A stretch of DNA of 45,639 bases from CAZKYP01 sp964556885 (GCA_964556885.1 CAZKYP010000004.1:1-45639), one strand, 5' to 3'; counted from the first letter of the stretch, positions 25,719 to 35,907 are shown. The notes: generated from the letters alone by a model not told the origin. Translations and numbers: made by a program.

Positions 25719-27623
25719 TCAGCGACTCTTTAAGTTTCCCAGAATGACACGTGGCGATTTAAATATTATTCCGTAGTTATATCCTCTCGGTAAAGACACG
25801 CGGCTTGTCATATCAGTCCATATAACGAAATCCCTTGTTTTAGCCGCTCTGTACTGTTCGCCATTATTAACACTATAATATACAATCAATTCATCACCTA
25901 TTTTCAATACGGCGGGGCTTTTACTGAATTTACCTGTGAACGAACCTGTAGAGTAACTCCACGGACCAAGCGGCGTATCTGAAAAAGCCGCATGTAAATC
26001 CTGCATCATCCGACTGTTATTATTGTGTATCAGGACATATTTATTATTAAATTGGATGATGACACTATCCCTGACACTGTATCCGGGATCCCAGAAAGGT
26101 TTTGCTTTTGTAAATGTCTCGAAGTCCCGCGTGGTCGTGTACCACAGCCTGGGATTGTCACTCGTATCTTCCTGAAAAGCCTGAAAATAGTTTGGTAAAA
26201 TCGTCGAGGCCCATAAGATTATAAATTGTTGTTCTTTAGCATCATAATATAATTCGGGCGATAAAACGTAAGTGGTTTGTTCTTCATCACTCATGACGCC
26301 AACAAATTCCTGCTGTGACCAGTTCATCAGATCCTTCGAAGCGGCGTAGCCAAAACCTTTGTCCCCTTTCAAGCTCGTAGTCCAGACCAGATGAAACGTC
26401 CCGTCTGGACCTCGAACAATAGACGGGTCACTCATCAGCTTTTGCGTACCGAGTTCCGGTTTCAAAAACGGACCATTCAAATCGTCCCACTTGTAGCCAT
26501 CAAAACTATAAACCAGATAAAGACCATCCTCACCATTGCTGTGAAAGGCCGTAAAAAAATAGACGGAATCATTATCAACATTTTTCGAATCAGATGTAGC
26601 TCCACTTTTAGAATCAGGAATTACTTTTATCTCGGATTTTACCTCACCGGTAATCGGATTCCATCCATCCAGACCTCCAAGGACCTTCTCAACGGTAATA
26701 TCTTTGGCCTCTTCTTCAGTCAACCGACGTGCCCAAGGTACACGCGCCAGCGGATTCGCACCCGGCCCCGTACTGTTGTACTCGGCATATCTTGACGTCT
26801 TTTCGCGATCCGGCTGCCCCCAGTTGTGCCAGCCGACGGGACGGACCACCTCCGACATTTCCGTATTCATAAAAATCACGCTCGCATACCACCGCCACGG
26901 CCTGCCCAGATATGTCTTCACATCAGGTGATTGGCCTGTGATTTTACAATTTGAAAACACATATCCATAAGGCTGCTGCTGTGGTGTTGCGGCGGCCGTA
27001 ATATAACCGTCTCTAAGACAATGAATGTGACAACTCTCAAAAAACGCGGTTGCCCCACCGAAGATAAAATCACAATGACCTGCTATATAGCACCGTTCGA
27101 AATAATGCCGGCCGACCTGTGAAAGCACGGTATCCTGCCAGCCCAGGAACCGGCAATTCCTGAAAACACAGCGGTCCCCGATTATAGTAATTGCAAGCGC
27201 CTGGCCGACAGGACCGGCTGAATTTTCGAAAGTAATATTCTCCGCTGTAAAATCATCCGCCTCGATTGTTGTCGATGGCGTGCGAAAAGTTCCGATCTCC
27301 TTGCCGTCTTCGCCCTTGATGCCGGCATAAAGATCAAATGTTAGTACAGTTTTTTCGGGATCTTCACCAATAAAACGAACGAAGCGTTTACTTCGCGGCA
27401 CAATTACGCGTTCTTTGTATACGCCGGGCTTGATGAGAATAACAAACGGTTTGGTATTGTTTTCCGGCGCCGCATCCACCGCCGCCTGTACCGTCGTGAA
27501 TTGACCGGTTCCGTTGGCGTCAACTACAAAATTAGCATCAATGCTTTCTACTGCACTTGCCGATCGAACCGTATATACAAACAAAAATATTACAATAAAA
27601 ATCACATTATATAATCTCCGCAT
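25719..27623 (-). CDS. Pectin methylesterase (CE8) fused to a GH43-like beta-propeller domain
   Basis: The N-terminal half removes methyl esters from homogalacturonan (EC 3.1.1.11). A signal peptide (cleavage near SASA/V) leads to the right-handed beta-helix (about 30-325) with all hallmark residues: Gln141 in GQALA, Asp164 in GWQDTV, Asp185 in CDFIFGG and Arg241 in YLGRPW. After a linker (about 325-350) comes a five-bladed-propeller-like domain (about 350-634) resembling GH43-type arabinan/xylan enzymes (SDPSIVRGPDGTFHLVWTTS; ASKDLMNW); its active-site residues are not certain. This is an unusual two-enzyme fusion. GGAGG eight bases upstream supports the start. It lies apart from the main pectin cluster, with mgtC between them on the other strand. 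Confidence 0.9.
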   Translation of the reverse strand: MRRLYNVIFIVIFLFVYTVRSASAVESIDANFVVDANGTGQFTTVQAAVDAAPENNTKPFVILIKPGVYKERVIVPRSKRFVRFIGEDPEKTVLTFDLYAGIKGEDGKEIGTFRTPSTTIEADDFTAENITFENSAGPVGQALAITIIGDRCVFRNCRFLGWQDTVLSQVGRHYFERCYIAGHCDFIFGGATAFFESCHIHCLRDGYITAAATPQQQPYGYVFSNCKITGQSPDVKTYLGRPWRWYASVIFMNTEMSEVVRPVGWHNWGQPDREKTSRYAEYNSTGPGANPLARVPWARRLTEEEAKDITVEKVLGGLDGWNPITGEVKSEIKVIPDSKSGATSDSKNVDNDSVYFFTAFHSNGEDGLYLVYSFDGYKWDDLNGPFLKPELGTQKLMSDPSIVRGPDGTFHLVWTTSLKGDKGFGYAASKDLMNWSQQEFVGVMSDEEQTTYVLSPELYYDAKEQQFIILWASTILPNYFQAFQEDTSDNPRLWYTTTRDFETFTKAKPFWDPGYSVRDSVIIQFNNKYVLIHNNNSRMMQDLHAAFSDTPLGPWSYSTGSFTGKFSKSPAVLKIGDELIVYYSVNNGEQYRAAKTRDFVIWTDMTSRVSLPRGYNYGIIFKSPRVILGNLKSR

Positions 27624-27770
27624 GTATTATTCCTCCATATCATAGAGCGGGCAAAAATGAATCCAAAATTCGTATTCCACGAAACCATTGAAAATCATCC
27701 GAATCATAAATTCCTAAACCGGGAAAGTAAAGGTTATTTCAAAATGAAATGCTACACAACAAGTTAGATA

Positions 27771-27800
27771 TTGACAACCATACCACGGTCAAGGTTTACT
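27771..27800 (+). promoter_or_regulatory. Possible promoter of the MgtC-like gene
   Basis: A perfect TTGACA (27771-27776) is followed after 18 bp by a weak TTTACT, or after 20 bp by TACTAT. Only the -35 box is convincing. Confidence 0.35.
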
Positions 27801-27876
27801 ATTCTGACTCGGCTTACTACCTGCCGTCAGATGTGAATAAAAAATAGAAAGTTACTGATAACCTGAGGTAATATAT

Positions 27877-28383
27877 ATGAATATACTTGACGTCAGCCCC
27901 CTTGAGTGGGAGGCCATGTTTTGTTGTTTCTTATCCGCATTGATTATCGGATTGGAAAGGCAGATACACGGCAAGCCTGTTGGTATTCGAACGAGTTCTC
28001 TTATCTGCATAGGAACCTACATTTTCATCGCCTTGTCACGTCACGTGTCCAATGAGTCGACTGATCCGTCTCGTATTGTCGGTCAGGTGATTACAGGAAT
28101 CGGCTTCTTGGGAGCAGGCGTTATATTAACAAAGGATGGAATCGTAGTGGGCGTGACGTCAGCGGCGGCAATCTGGATGCTGGCCGCTATTGGTGTTGTC
28201 GTTGGATTGGGATACCACTGGCTTGGTGTGAAAGTCGGTGTGCTGGCAATTGTAATACTTGTCGGAATTGATTTGCTGGAAAACAGCTTTGAGTTTTTAC
28301 AAAAAGGTGTACACAGTAAACTCAAAGGAATAAACGAGCGTAAAAAGGATACGTCTATACCGATAACCCGGTCATCAGAATGA
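27877..28383 (+). CDS. MgtC/SapB family membrane protein
   Basis: This 168-residue inner-membrane protein has four to five hydrophobic segments. The family signature is clear: LSALIIGLERQIHGKPVGIRT near the start, and GIGFLGAGVILTKDG followed by GVTSAAAIWMLAAIGV in the middle. MgtC-type proteins are linked to growth at low magnesium and, in some pathogens, to modulation of the F-type ATP synthase; many environmental members have no assigned role. The short C-terminal tail is charged and lacks the extra ACT-like domain of long MgtC proteins. GAGGT stands about eight bases before the ATG. It is a lone plus-strand gene between two minus-strand carbohydrate genes and shows no functional link to them. 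Confidence 0.88.
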   Translation: MNILDVSPLEWEAMFCCFLSALIIGLERQIHGKPVGIRTSSLICIGTYIFIALSRHVSNESTDPSRIVGQVITGIGFLGAGVILTKDGIVVGVTSAAAIWMLAAIGVVVGLGYHWLGVKVGVLAIVILVGIDLLENSFEFLQKGVHSKLKGINERKKDTSIPITRSSE

Positions 28384-28405
28384 ATCTCTGAGATTGCTTT
28401 CTGTA

Positions 28406-29476
28406 TCAGGTAATCTCGAATACAAACGCTGTTGAATTCATGTATTTACCTCCCTGCGAGGCAAGGTACAGGTAGGCGGGCTTGCCGTTTCTCATTAGAA
28501 TCTGCGGCCGCTCCAGGCGACCGTATCTTGAAAGGTGAGAAGGCTTGGGTGGCTCTTCGATATATTTATTAACTGCATAGTAGGCAATCTTAGGTTCGGA
28601 CCATTTAATCCCATCATCGGATTCCAGATACAAGCCCACCTCATGACTAAAAATCCCCATATCGCGGGCAATCAACTTAAACTTACCGTCTTCGATATAA
28701 ACATAAGCATCTTCGAGCTGCCTGTTTTCCCCCAGGCCGGAATAATCCACGACAGGATTGTTTTTATATTTGATATAAGGACCTTCGAGCTTGTCAGCCA
28801 TAGCTATGCCGTATTTCCTGTTGCCGCGAATGGTCGGGTGTGTGGAATTGTAATAATCGCTGGAATTCCACGATTTGTAATATATCCAGTACTGGCCGTT
28901 CGGGTGCCTGACAAACGAAGGATTCGACGTGCAATGATTATCCCAAACATCCTCTTCTCCCGGCTCAATCAGCGGTTTATCCATTCGCTGCCACGGACCC
29001 CAAAGCGACTCGGCAGTCGCAAGCCCGACTCGCTTGGTGTCCGTCTTTCCGTCGGAGTTTCCCATATAAAAAAGGCAATACTTACCATCCACCTTTTGAA
29101 TATGAGGATTATGACAGGTAGTGGCATCCCAAAAACCTTCGCCTCGAGGAGCAAGAACGGTCTCGATATTTTCATAAGGTCCTTCCGGCTTTTCGGCGAC
29201 CGCATGGGCAACTTCGGAACTGTTAATCCAGCCTCCCATCCGTCTTCGTGCCGGCCAGCGTGAAAAGAAAACGTGAATTTTTCCGTCAGGTCCATAAATC
29301 GGGCTCGTCCCCCAGACGTACCAGTCCTCCAGCTCAAGAATGCGGCCGATAGGTCTCAGACGTTTGCAAAATTCCGAAATATTCTCATCGGTATAAGATC
29401 CCGATGCCTGGGCCAACAAACCGCGAAACCAGGGAGCAGCGGCGAGACCGGCAATAAAAGTTCTCCTCGTAATCAT
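28406..29476 (-). CDS. Tat-exported GH43/GH117-like five-bladed-propeller glycosidase-like protein
   Basis: This 356-residue protein starts with a twin-arginine signal (MITRRTFIAGLAAAPW), so it is exported folded. The rest has the repeating blades of the GH43/GH32/GH117-type propeller: WGTSPIYGPDGKIHVFFSRW, NPHIQKVDGKYCLFYMG, NPSFVRHPNGQYWIYYKSW, LEDAYVYIEDGKFKLIARD. Acidic residues that could be catalytic occur in each blade (ENRQLEDAYV is one candidate), but I cannot assign them or the substrate. GGGAGG upstream supports the start. It lies 28 bp after the GH106 gene and is the last gene of the minus-strand pectin cluster. An alternative is a non-catalytic glycan-binding propeller. Confidence 0.75.
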   Translation of the reverse strand: MITRRTFIAGLAAAPWFRGLLAQASGSYTDENISEFCKRLRPIGRILELEDWYVWGTSPIYGPDGKIHVFFSRWPARRRMGGWINSSEVAHAVAEKPEGPYENIETVLAPRGEGFWDATTCHNPHIQKVDGKYCLFYMGNSDGKTDTKRVGLATAESLWGPWQRMDKPLIEPGEEDVWDNHCTSNPSFVRHPNGQYWIYYKSWNSSDYYNSTHPTIRGNRKYGIAMADKLEGPYIKYKNNPVVDYSGLGENRQLEDAYVYIEDGKFKLIARDMGIFSHEVGLYLESDDGIKWSEPKIAYYAVNKYIEEPPKPSHLSRYGRLERPQILMRNGKPAYLYLASQGGKYMNSTAFVFEIT

Positions 29477-29504
29477 TATTTACCTCCCGTTAATGAAAAA
29501 CTCA

Positions 29505-32369
29505 TTATTCGAAACTCATAAAATCCATCGGCGTTATTGTAACCGGACCGAGCAGTCCCGAATCCTTTGGGGTCCATTTCGATGCGTTGAACAAACCGTC
29601 AGACCCCCTGTTCTCCCTCAATCTCGCCGGGAAATTGGTATTATAAAACTTCCTCCATCCGACATTACGCCGATCCAAATCTGCGATGCGATTGGCCATC
29701 AAATTCGATACTTTAATCTCAAGAACGTTTTCATTTTTCACCATCTCATCAGTAATTAGAATCCTGAACGGCTCGCTGATTAACGTACCCAATTCTTTTC
29801 CATTCAGAAAAACAACCGCACTTTCGCAAACTTGACCCAAATCGAGGAGCCACGCTTTGGTATATCCATCAGGTTTGTTAAAAGATATAGTATATTTGGC
29901 TGTACCGGAAAATTTCTTCACGGTATCACCGCTGTAATTTGTCCATGAACCTAACTCTTGAACCTGTATGGTCGAAGGCAGTTCCGGTCCTCCATCTACA
30001 AAACTTACGGTCCAGGTTCCGCTGATTTCCTGATGTTGACCTTGTGCTTTTACATATCTATATAAAGGTCTGTCTACCTTAGTGCCGAAAGTCTTTAAAA
30101 TACAGGATTGCCCCGGCTCAAGCTGAAGATAAACTTCACCACCATTATCTGATTTTCGATATACTCCAATCCCCTTTTCCCCAGAGTCAGGATTGAAAAT
30201 CGCTGCAGATTGAGCATCCGCCATTAAAGGAATCCAACCATCCACAGCTTTGTCACCGGTATTGACAATAAAGTATATATAATTTTGTCCATCTCTTCTG
30301 CGTTCAAATTGAAGATTATTCTCCACCAATGCCTCCCGCTTTACCGAAGCGTAAGATAATAACTGACTCAATTCTTTACCAAGCAGGAACATACCCTTTC
30401 CAACTTCTGCTTTCTGGACATCCGAACCTTCTAATTGAGTGAACTTTATTTGGTCAATGGCCTGCTGCAAAGTAATTTTTCGTTTATCAAGATTCCCTAA
30501 TCCGGGTACATCGGTCGGTAATTTGCCATGCACTATTATAGTAGCACCCTTTTGAGCCAAATCGACGATTCTTTTGAAAGTATCAAGCGGGATCAATTGA
30601 CATGGCGGCAGGACAATTGTCTTATAAGCTACATCGCCGGTTCGAAGCGAATTATTTGTAAATTCTACATTCTGAAGTAATCTGTCTGATATAAGATCGA
30701 ATGAGTAACCTTTTCCCAGTAATTCTTCACCAACGCGCCCTGCGGCCCCGGGAACCTCGGCCCTGAAATGCTGCAACATACTCCTTCCGGGCTGCGACCA
30801 CTGGTCGTATATCGGAAAATATAAAAGGATGTCGTTATCAGGTTTGCCGGACTGTAGGAAAGACTGGCATCGTGTAACATATAAATTCAATTTACGGAAA
30901 TCATTCCAGAACGAATTTGTCGGCCCGAAATGCACCGAAGCATAAAACATCCACCCCGGCCAAGCTTCGTCCGGCGGTGAAAAGGTTGTGCCGTGATAGC
31001 ATATATGATTGACACCACCCAGAAAGAATCGGTCAACCGCCTTCTTGACATCGCCAAGCGACGCGCAAAAATGCTCGTCAAGCCATGTTGCAGATTCCGA
31101 CGAAGCAAGCGTCTTACCGGTGACATGTGCGGCCGACGATGCAATCTTAAATCCCATGATATTCGAGCCTTCGGTTTCTGGTATGCCACTGGCCGCATAA
31201 AGATCAAGCAGGCTGCCCGGTGAACCGTGAGCCTGGTTTCGAGTAGTCGCCCCTTTGCTTTTTGCCCATTGCCCCCAGGGAATAGTAAATTTCTCTAAAA
31301 GTAAATCCGAGATTGTCTCGCGATAATCACACAGAACACGAATGTTCTTTTCCGCAGTATCCTTTCCGAACAAAGAAGGTAAGTATTCACAAAGGTCATA
31401 ACCGCGGCGTTTTTCAAACTCGTCGAAAAATTTCGGCGTCCAGTTCGATTCGCCGGAAGCATCATCAACTTCGTAGGAATCGTTAAAATAAGCCCGCAGC
31501 GATCTAACATTGAAACCTGAATAAGCGTTATCGAATTCACTCAAATAATGTTTAAGCACATCACTTGAGAAATGATCTATTACATTGCCCTCCCCTCCCG
31601 GACCGGCACGCTCGACCATCTTCCCATGCCAGCCCTGGAATAAGGCATATAAGGTCCACTTGCCCTCAGGTGCAGTCCAATCCAGATTACCTTCTTCATC
31701 GACTTTATCAGTCAAATCAAGAACCTGGCCGCTATCCGAATAAGCCATCAGGACCTGCAAAGGTAACAGCTTCTCGAATCGAATCTGTTCGAGGGCAAGG
31801 GCCTGGAGATCGTCGTTGGAACTTATAGGTTCTTTTAATTCCGAAATATTCACACGACGCCCTATTGCCCGCACCATCGGCTGCTGCATATAGGTGACAG
31901 TTTCATCGAGTTTTTCGCCGCTTTTTAAATCATAAGTTTTATAGACAACGTTTTTACACGCATCATCAGCCCCGACCCAATTTCCCCCGAATGGCCAGCC
32001 GTTACCGGTTGCCATATCAATACCCATATCGAGCCTGTCGGCTTCTTCCAATGTATAGACAAGCATCTCCATCCACTCCGGGGTAAGGTAATCGATGAAC
32101 CGGTCCTCGTAACCTTTAACGCCGTAGATGGGCGTAATCTCCAGACCGCCGAGACCAGCTTTAGCATATTTTTCCATTTCCGTCGTCAGGTCATGTTCGT
32201 TGACTATACTGCCCATCCACCACCAGCGTGACCATGGTTTTGTCTGGTTCGTTGTTCGCGGCCATTCGACATCGGACTGGGCACTATTGCACCCGGAAAT
32301 CAGACAAAAAAGAAAAACAAAAAAGAGTATGGAAAATTTAACATCTACCGTTTTTGTAATCGATGACAT
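29505..32369 (-). CDS. GH106-family alpha-L-rhamnosidase lipoprotein
   Basis: The family removes alpha-L-rhamnose from rhamnogalacturonan and related glycans. A lipoprotein signal with lipobox LISGC (Cys27) is followed by the typical GH106 opening SRWWWMGSIVNEHDL and GLGGLEITPIYG, then the (beta/alpha)8 region and a C-terminal galactose-binding-like beta-sandwich (WLLDLGQVCESAVVFLNGKELG). The length of 954 residues is normal. The open frame extends to 32432, but the ATG at 32369 has GGAGG six bases upstream and starts a proper signal peptide, so it is preferred. It is surface-exposed by inference. It stands between the LacZ-like GH2 gene (229 bp upstream of the chosen start) and the GH43/117-like gene. 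Confidence 0.88.
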   Translation of the reverse strand: MSSITKTVDVKFSILFFVFLFCLISGCNSAQSDVEWPRTTNQTKPWSRWWWMGSIVNEHDLTTEMEKYAKAGLGGLEITPIYGVKGYEDRFIDYLTPEWMEMLVYTLEEADRLDMGIDMATGNGWPFGGNWVGADDACKNVVYKTYDLKSGEKLDETVTYMQQPMVRAIGRRVNISELKEPISSNDDLQALALEQIRFEKLLPLQVLMAYSDSGQVLDLTDKVDEEGNLDWTAPEGKWTLYALFQGWHGKMVERAGPGGEGNVIDHFSSDVLKHYLSEFDNAYSGFNVRSLRAYFNDSYEVDDASGESNWTPKFFDEFEKRRGYDLCEYLPSLFGKDTAEKNIRVLCDYRETISDLLLEKFTIPWGQWAKSKGATTRNQAHGSPGSLLDLYAASGIPETEGSNIMGFKIASSAAHVTGKTLASSESATWLDEHFCASLGDVKKAVDRFFLGGVNHICYHGTTFSPPDEAWPGWMFYASVHFGPTNSFWNDFRKLNLYVTRCQSFLQSGKPDNDILLYFPIYDQWSQPGRSMLQHFRAEVPGAAGRVGEELLGKGYSFDLISDRLLQNVEFTNNSLRTGDVAYKTIVLPPCQLIPLDTFKRIVDLAQKGATIIVHGKLPTDVPGLGNLDKRKITLQQAIDQIKFTQLEGSDVQKAEVGKGMFLLGKELSQLLSYASVKREALVENNLQFERRRDGQNYIYFIVNTGDKAVDGWIPLMADAQSAAIFNPDSGEKGIGVYRKSDNGGEVYLQLEPGQSCILKTFGTKVDRPLYRYVKAQGQHQEISGTWTVSFVDGGPELPSTIQVQELGSWTNYSGDTVKKFSGTAKYTISFNKPDGYTKAWLLDLGQVCESAVVFLNGKELGTLISEPFRILITDEMVKNENVLEIKVSNLMANRIADLDRRNVGWRKFYNTNFPARLRENRGSDGLFNASKWTPKDSGLLGPVTITPMDFMSFE

Positions 32370-32598
32370 TTCCGGCCTCCAAAATTCTCTTATTAAACAT
32401 TTTTCCCCGCTAATATTGCGAACGATCGCCAACGAATATTTACCATCCTTCTACTCAGTTTCATATCTCGAATCCGTCCCTCGCCCGCAGTCCTTTTACA
32501 AAACCATTCGGCCATGCTTCACACAGAGCCGACAGGACATACGAATATCGCCCACAATATGAATGTTCTAATCCTCTTACAAAATCTTTCTATTTATA

Positions 32599-35500
32599 CT
32601 ATTGAGCAGATAATGGAGGCATCCGGCGAGCCTGCTTTGTAATGTCACCCAGAGATTTATCGTAAGGACGAATACAAAAACTGTATTTATAACTTCCATC
32701 ACCAGGAATGGTAAATTCCGGATGTGTCCTGGCGCCCCAACTGTTGTCTCCGCCGACACCCATCTGGTGCCAGTCCAGGTTCAAATAAATATTATCCTGT
32801 CGTGGTACCTGGTAAAGGTGCTCCGGCCCCTCAAGGTCCTCGGCTCTGTAATGCAGTGCATTGACGCTCAATAGCGGCATACCTATCGCTAACAAACCTG
32901 TACCTGTACTGTCGGTAAGGGCCGCCCAGCGGACATCGACTTTATTGCCGCTCTCGGTTGGTTCGGAATAATCGAAATACTGCTCATCGACTTTCCCCTG
33001 ATATAAATCGATACGGGCATCGCAGCGGTCCCAGTAGGTCTCCTGCGGCCCCCGCCCGAACCACCGAATATCCTCAAATCCCTGCGGCATTGCCATACGC
33101 ATCCCGAACCGAGGCATCTCCGACAGGTTTTCTGCGTTAGCTTTTCCCTCGAAATTGACAACGATAGAACCATCACCATAAATATTATAATTCAATTTGT
33201 ATTCCCCCTGTACAGCTTCGATTTGTGAACTTATAGAAAGCTGGACCTGGTTCGGTGATACCTGATTTGCATTCACATTCTGAACCTTCCAGCTTTGCAT
33301 AGCGGTTTTCCAGACGGCACAACGACGTGACATACGGTTGCCGCGATCGTTATCAGTAGGTGCTCGCCAGAAATCCGGTGCAAGCGGTTCAGCAACCAGT
33401 TCTTTATTTTTATAACGCATCGAGCTTAAGAATCCTGTTGCCTTATCAAAAGCCACCGAGAAGTCCTTTCCATCCACTCGTATCATGTTATCATTATCAA
33501 TCAGTTTCAAAGCAGGTAAATTATTACCCGTATCAGCCATAGCCATACTTTTGGCCGGCAACTTGAACTGCTCCCAGGCAATCTCATATCCAGCCGGCGC
33601 CCAGGATTGCTCATCTTTCATCACAAAACTTAAATCCAGAAAATATTCCACACCCGGCTCCTGAATTATTTGCTTAAATGTCAAGGTGATTTCCTTCGAT
33701 TCACCTGGCGCTATATCCAAATCGTCCAGCGTCCCACTTTGAATTACCTTGTCATCCGCACTAATCGTCCATGTCCCTTTGACCAAATCACTAAGTGTTG
33801 TGAAATTATAACCGTTCTTAATCTCAATCTGATTCTTACTTAAGTCGATTTCTTTAACTTGTATATTCTGGTAAACCTTCTTTACTTCTGACAAACCCGG
33901 GTGAGGGGTACGGTCCGCTGAAACGAGTCCGTTGCAGCAGAAGTTCTGGTCGCTCGGTGTTCCTTCGGGACCGAAATCGCCGCCAAAAGCCCAAAATGTT
34001 TTATCACCGGGTTTAACAGGCAGAAATCTACCATTACGCTCTGCATTTACAGGTTGAAGGAATGCCTGGTCTACCCAGTCCCAGATGAAGCCGCCCTGTA
34101 AATATGGCATCGAGTAAATCTGGTTCCAGTAGCTCCACATGTCTCCGTTGCTGTTGCCCATAGCATGAGCATATTCAATTAATATAAACGGTCGATACGG
34201 TGCCGGAGTCCGAGAAGAATATCTGCCGAGTGTCGCCGGGCTGCTGTACATTGGACATACAACATCGGTATTTGGCCGTTCACCAGCCTCGCAGGAAATC
34301 ACCAACCTGCCGGCATCCCGTTCTCTCATCCACGAGGATGTGGCATGCAGATTGTCGCCCCAGCCGTTTTCATTGCCTACAGACCATATTACAATTGATG
34401 GATGGTTTTTGTCACGTTCGACCATTCTCACCGTTCGATCCATGAAAGCGGCCTGGAAGTTCGGATCACGTGTCACCTGGGTTGCACCGTGACATTCGAT
34501 ATTAGCCTCGTCAATGAGATATATTCCATATCGGTCACACATATCATACCAGGCCGGCGTGTTCGGATAGTGACAGGTTCGTACGGCATTGATATTGTTC
34601 TGCTTCATGATTTTTATATCTTTAACCATATCCTCAGGCAGAATATAGTGCCCGCGAATCGGGTGGTGTTCATGACGGTTGGTTCCTTTAAACAAAATTC
34701 GCTGACCATTGACCAGCAAATTGCCTTCTTTAAGCTCGACTTTGCGGAATCCCACATTCATCGGAATTACCTCGATGACCTTGCCGTTTTCATCCGCGAG
34801 CGTAAGCAGCAAACGGTAAAGATAAGGATCTTCCGCAGACCACAGGCGTACATTATCAACTCTGCCGGCAATTGTTATTTTCGATTCCTGGGCAGGTGGT
34901 ATTGCGCAGGGAGTAGAAATCGCGGCCATCGCCTCGTTTCCTTCCGCATCAAGCAATGAAGCAGTCATTTTCATAGATTCGGCCTGTAGCTTCATATTTT
35001 GAACAGCCAAATTTATCAACAATGCAGCTCCGCTATATCCGCTTTCGTTCTGTTGTCCTTCCTGCTCCTGCTGCTGGAAGCGGCGGCGACCACGATTAAA
35101 GCGGCGTTCCAGTTCCGTATTCACCTGGAAATCCCGGATATGAAGCTTGTCGGTCGACCACAGATAAACATCACGGTATATGCCGCTCAGGCGCCAGAAA
35201 TCCTGGTCTTCTACCCAAGAGCCGTCATTCCAGCGAAAAACCTGCACGGCAATCTGGTTTTTTCCAGGTTTGACAAAATCGGTAATATCAAATTCAGCCA
35301 CTGTGCGGCTGTCTTTGCTCATTCCAACATTCCTGCCGTTTATCCAGAGATAGAAAAAGGAATTAACACCGTCAAAAACGACATAAATCCGCCGCCCGTC
35401 CCAGTCCTGAGGTATCTCGAAGGTTCGACGATACGAACCAACATGGTTATTCCAGTCGGGAATAAAAGGAGGATTCGGCCTCTCGCGTCCCTTAAGCCAT

Positions 35501-35907
35501 GGATACTGTGCATTGGTATAAATAGCAACACCATAGCCCTGCATCTCCATATTCGAGGGGACGGGAATAGTATCCCATTTCGAATCATCAAAACCTGTTT
35601 TGTAAAAATCCATAGGCCTTTCGTTTTTACTTGGAGACCACATAAATTTCCAGTCTCCATTGAGTGACTGAAACCACGGTGACGCTGAGCGGTCCTTCAA
35701 CGTGGCCGTAGCGCCTGAGCTCTTTGCAGTCTCAATATCAGGATAAATCATCATGGTCGCATGCGGCGCCAATCGATTCCGACCAACAAGACGGGGATTT
35801 TCCCAGTCCGGCACATTCTCATCCTGTGCCGCTAACGGTCCGATCGATAAACAAAATAGTATTACCATGATAGCTGCAAACCTGTAATTTCTTTTAACAA
35901 AACTCAT
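32599..35907 (-). CDS. Large GH2 beta-galactosidase (LacZ-type), secreted
   Basis: This is predicted to hydrolyse terminal beta-galactose, for example of galactan side chains (EC 3.2.1.23). A signal peptide (cleavage LAAQ) precedes the GH2 sugar-binding domain (about 75-255), Ig-like domain, TIM barrel (about 395-690) and the C-terminal Bgal small-chain domain (about 820-1085). Acid/base Glu513 in WSVGNENG and nucleophile Glu578 in FILIEYAHAMGNSNG are both present. A Gln/Arg-rich low-complexity insert occurs at 267-291, between sugar-binding and Ig-like domains. AAGGAG eight bases upstream supports the start. At 1102 residues it is somewhat longer than E. coli LacZ, partly because of the signal peptide and insert. 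Confidence 0.93.
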   Translation of the reverse strand: MSFVKRNYRFAAIMVILFCLSIGPLAAQDENVPDWENPRLVGRNRLAPHATMMIYPDIETAKSSGATATLKDRSASPWFQSLNGDWKFMWSPSKNERPMDFYKTGFDDSKWDTIPVPSNMEMQGYGVAIYTNAQYPWLKGRERPNPPFIPDWNNHVGSYRRTFEIPQDWDGRRIYVVFDGVNSFFYLWINGRNVGMSKDSRTVAEFDITDFVKPGKNQIAVQVFRWNDGSWVEDQDFWRLSGIYRDVYLWSTDKLHIRDFQVNTELERRFNRGRRRFQQQEQEGQQNESGYSGAALLINLAVQNMKLQAESMKMTASLLDAEGNEAMAAISTPCAIPPAQESKITIAGRVDNVRLWSAEDPYLYRLLLTLADENGKVIEVIPMNVGFRKVELKEGNLLVNGQRILFKGTNRHEHHPIRGHYILPEDMVKDIKIMKQNNINAVRTCHYPNTPAWYDMCDRYGIYLIDEANIECHGATQVTRDPNFQAAFMDRTVRMVERDKNHPSIVIWSVGNENGWGDNLHATSSWMRERDAGRLVISCEAGERPNTDVVCPMYSSPATLGRYSSRTPAPYRPFILIEYAHAMGNSNGDMWSYWNQIYSMPYLQGGFIWDWVDQAFLQPVNAERNGRFLPVKPGDKTFWAFGGDFGPEGTPSDQNFCCNGLVSADRTPHPGLSEVKKVYQNIQVKEIDLSKNQIEIKNGYNFTTLSDLVKGTWTISADDKVIQSGTLDDLDIAPGESKEITLTFKQIIQEPGVEYFLDLSFVMKDEQSWAPAGYEIAWEQFKLPAKSMAMADTGNNLPALKLIDNDNMIRVDGKDFSVAFDKATGFLSSMRYKNKELVAEPLAPDFWRAPTDNDRGNRMSRRCAVWKTAMQSWKVQNVNANQVSPNQVQLSISSQIEAVQGEYKLNYNIYGDGSIVVNFEGKANAENLSEMPRFGMRMAMPQGFEDIRWFGRGPQETYWDRCDARIDLYQGKVDEQYFDYSEPTESGNKVDVRWAALTDSTGTGLLAIGMPLLSVNALHYRAEDLEGPEHLYQVPRQDNIYLNLDWHQMGVGGDNSWGARTHPEFTIPGDGSYKYSFCIRPYDKSLGDITKQARRMPPLSAQ

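Noticed and set aside
28381..28420. Terminator between mgtC and the GH43/117-like gene
   Set aside because: GAGATT/AATCTC repeat is short with a 16-nt loop and lacks a T run.
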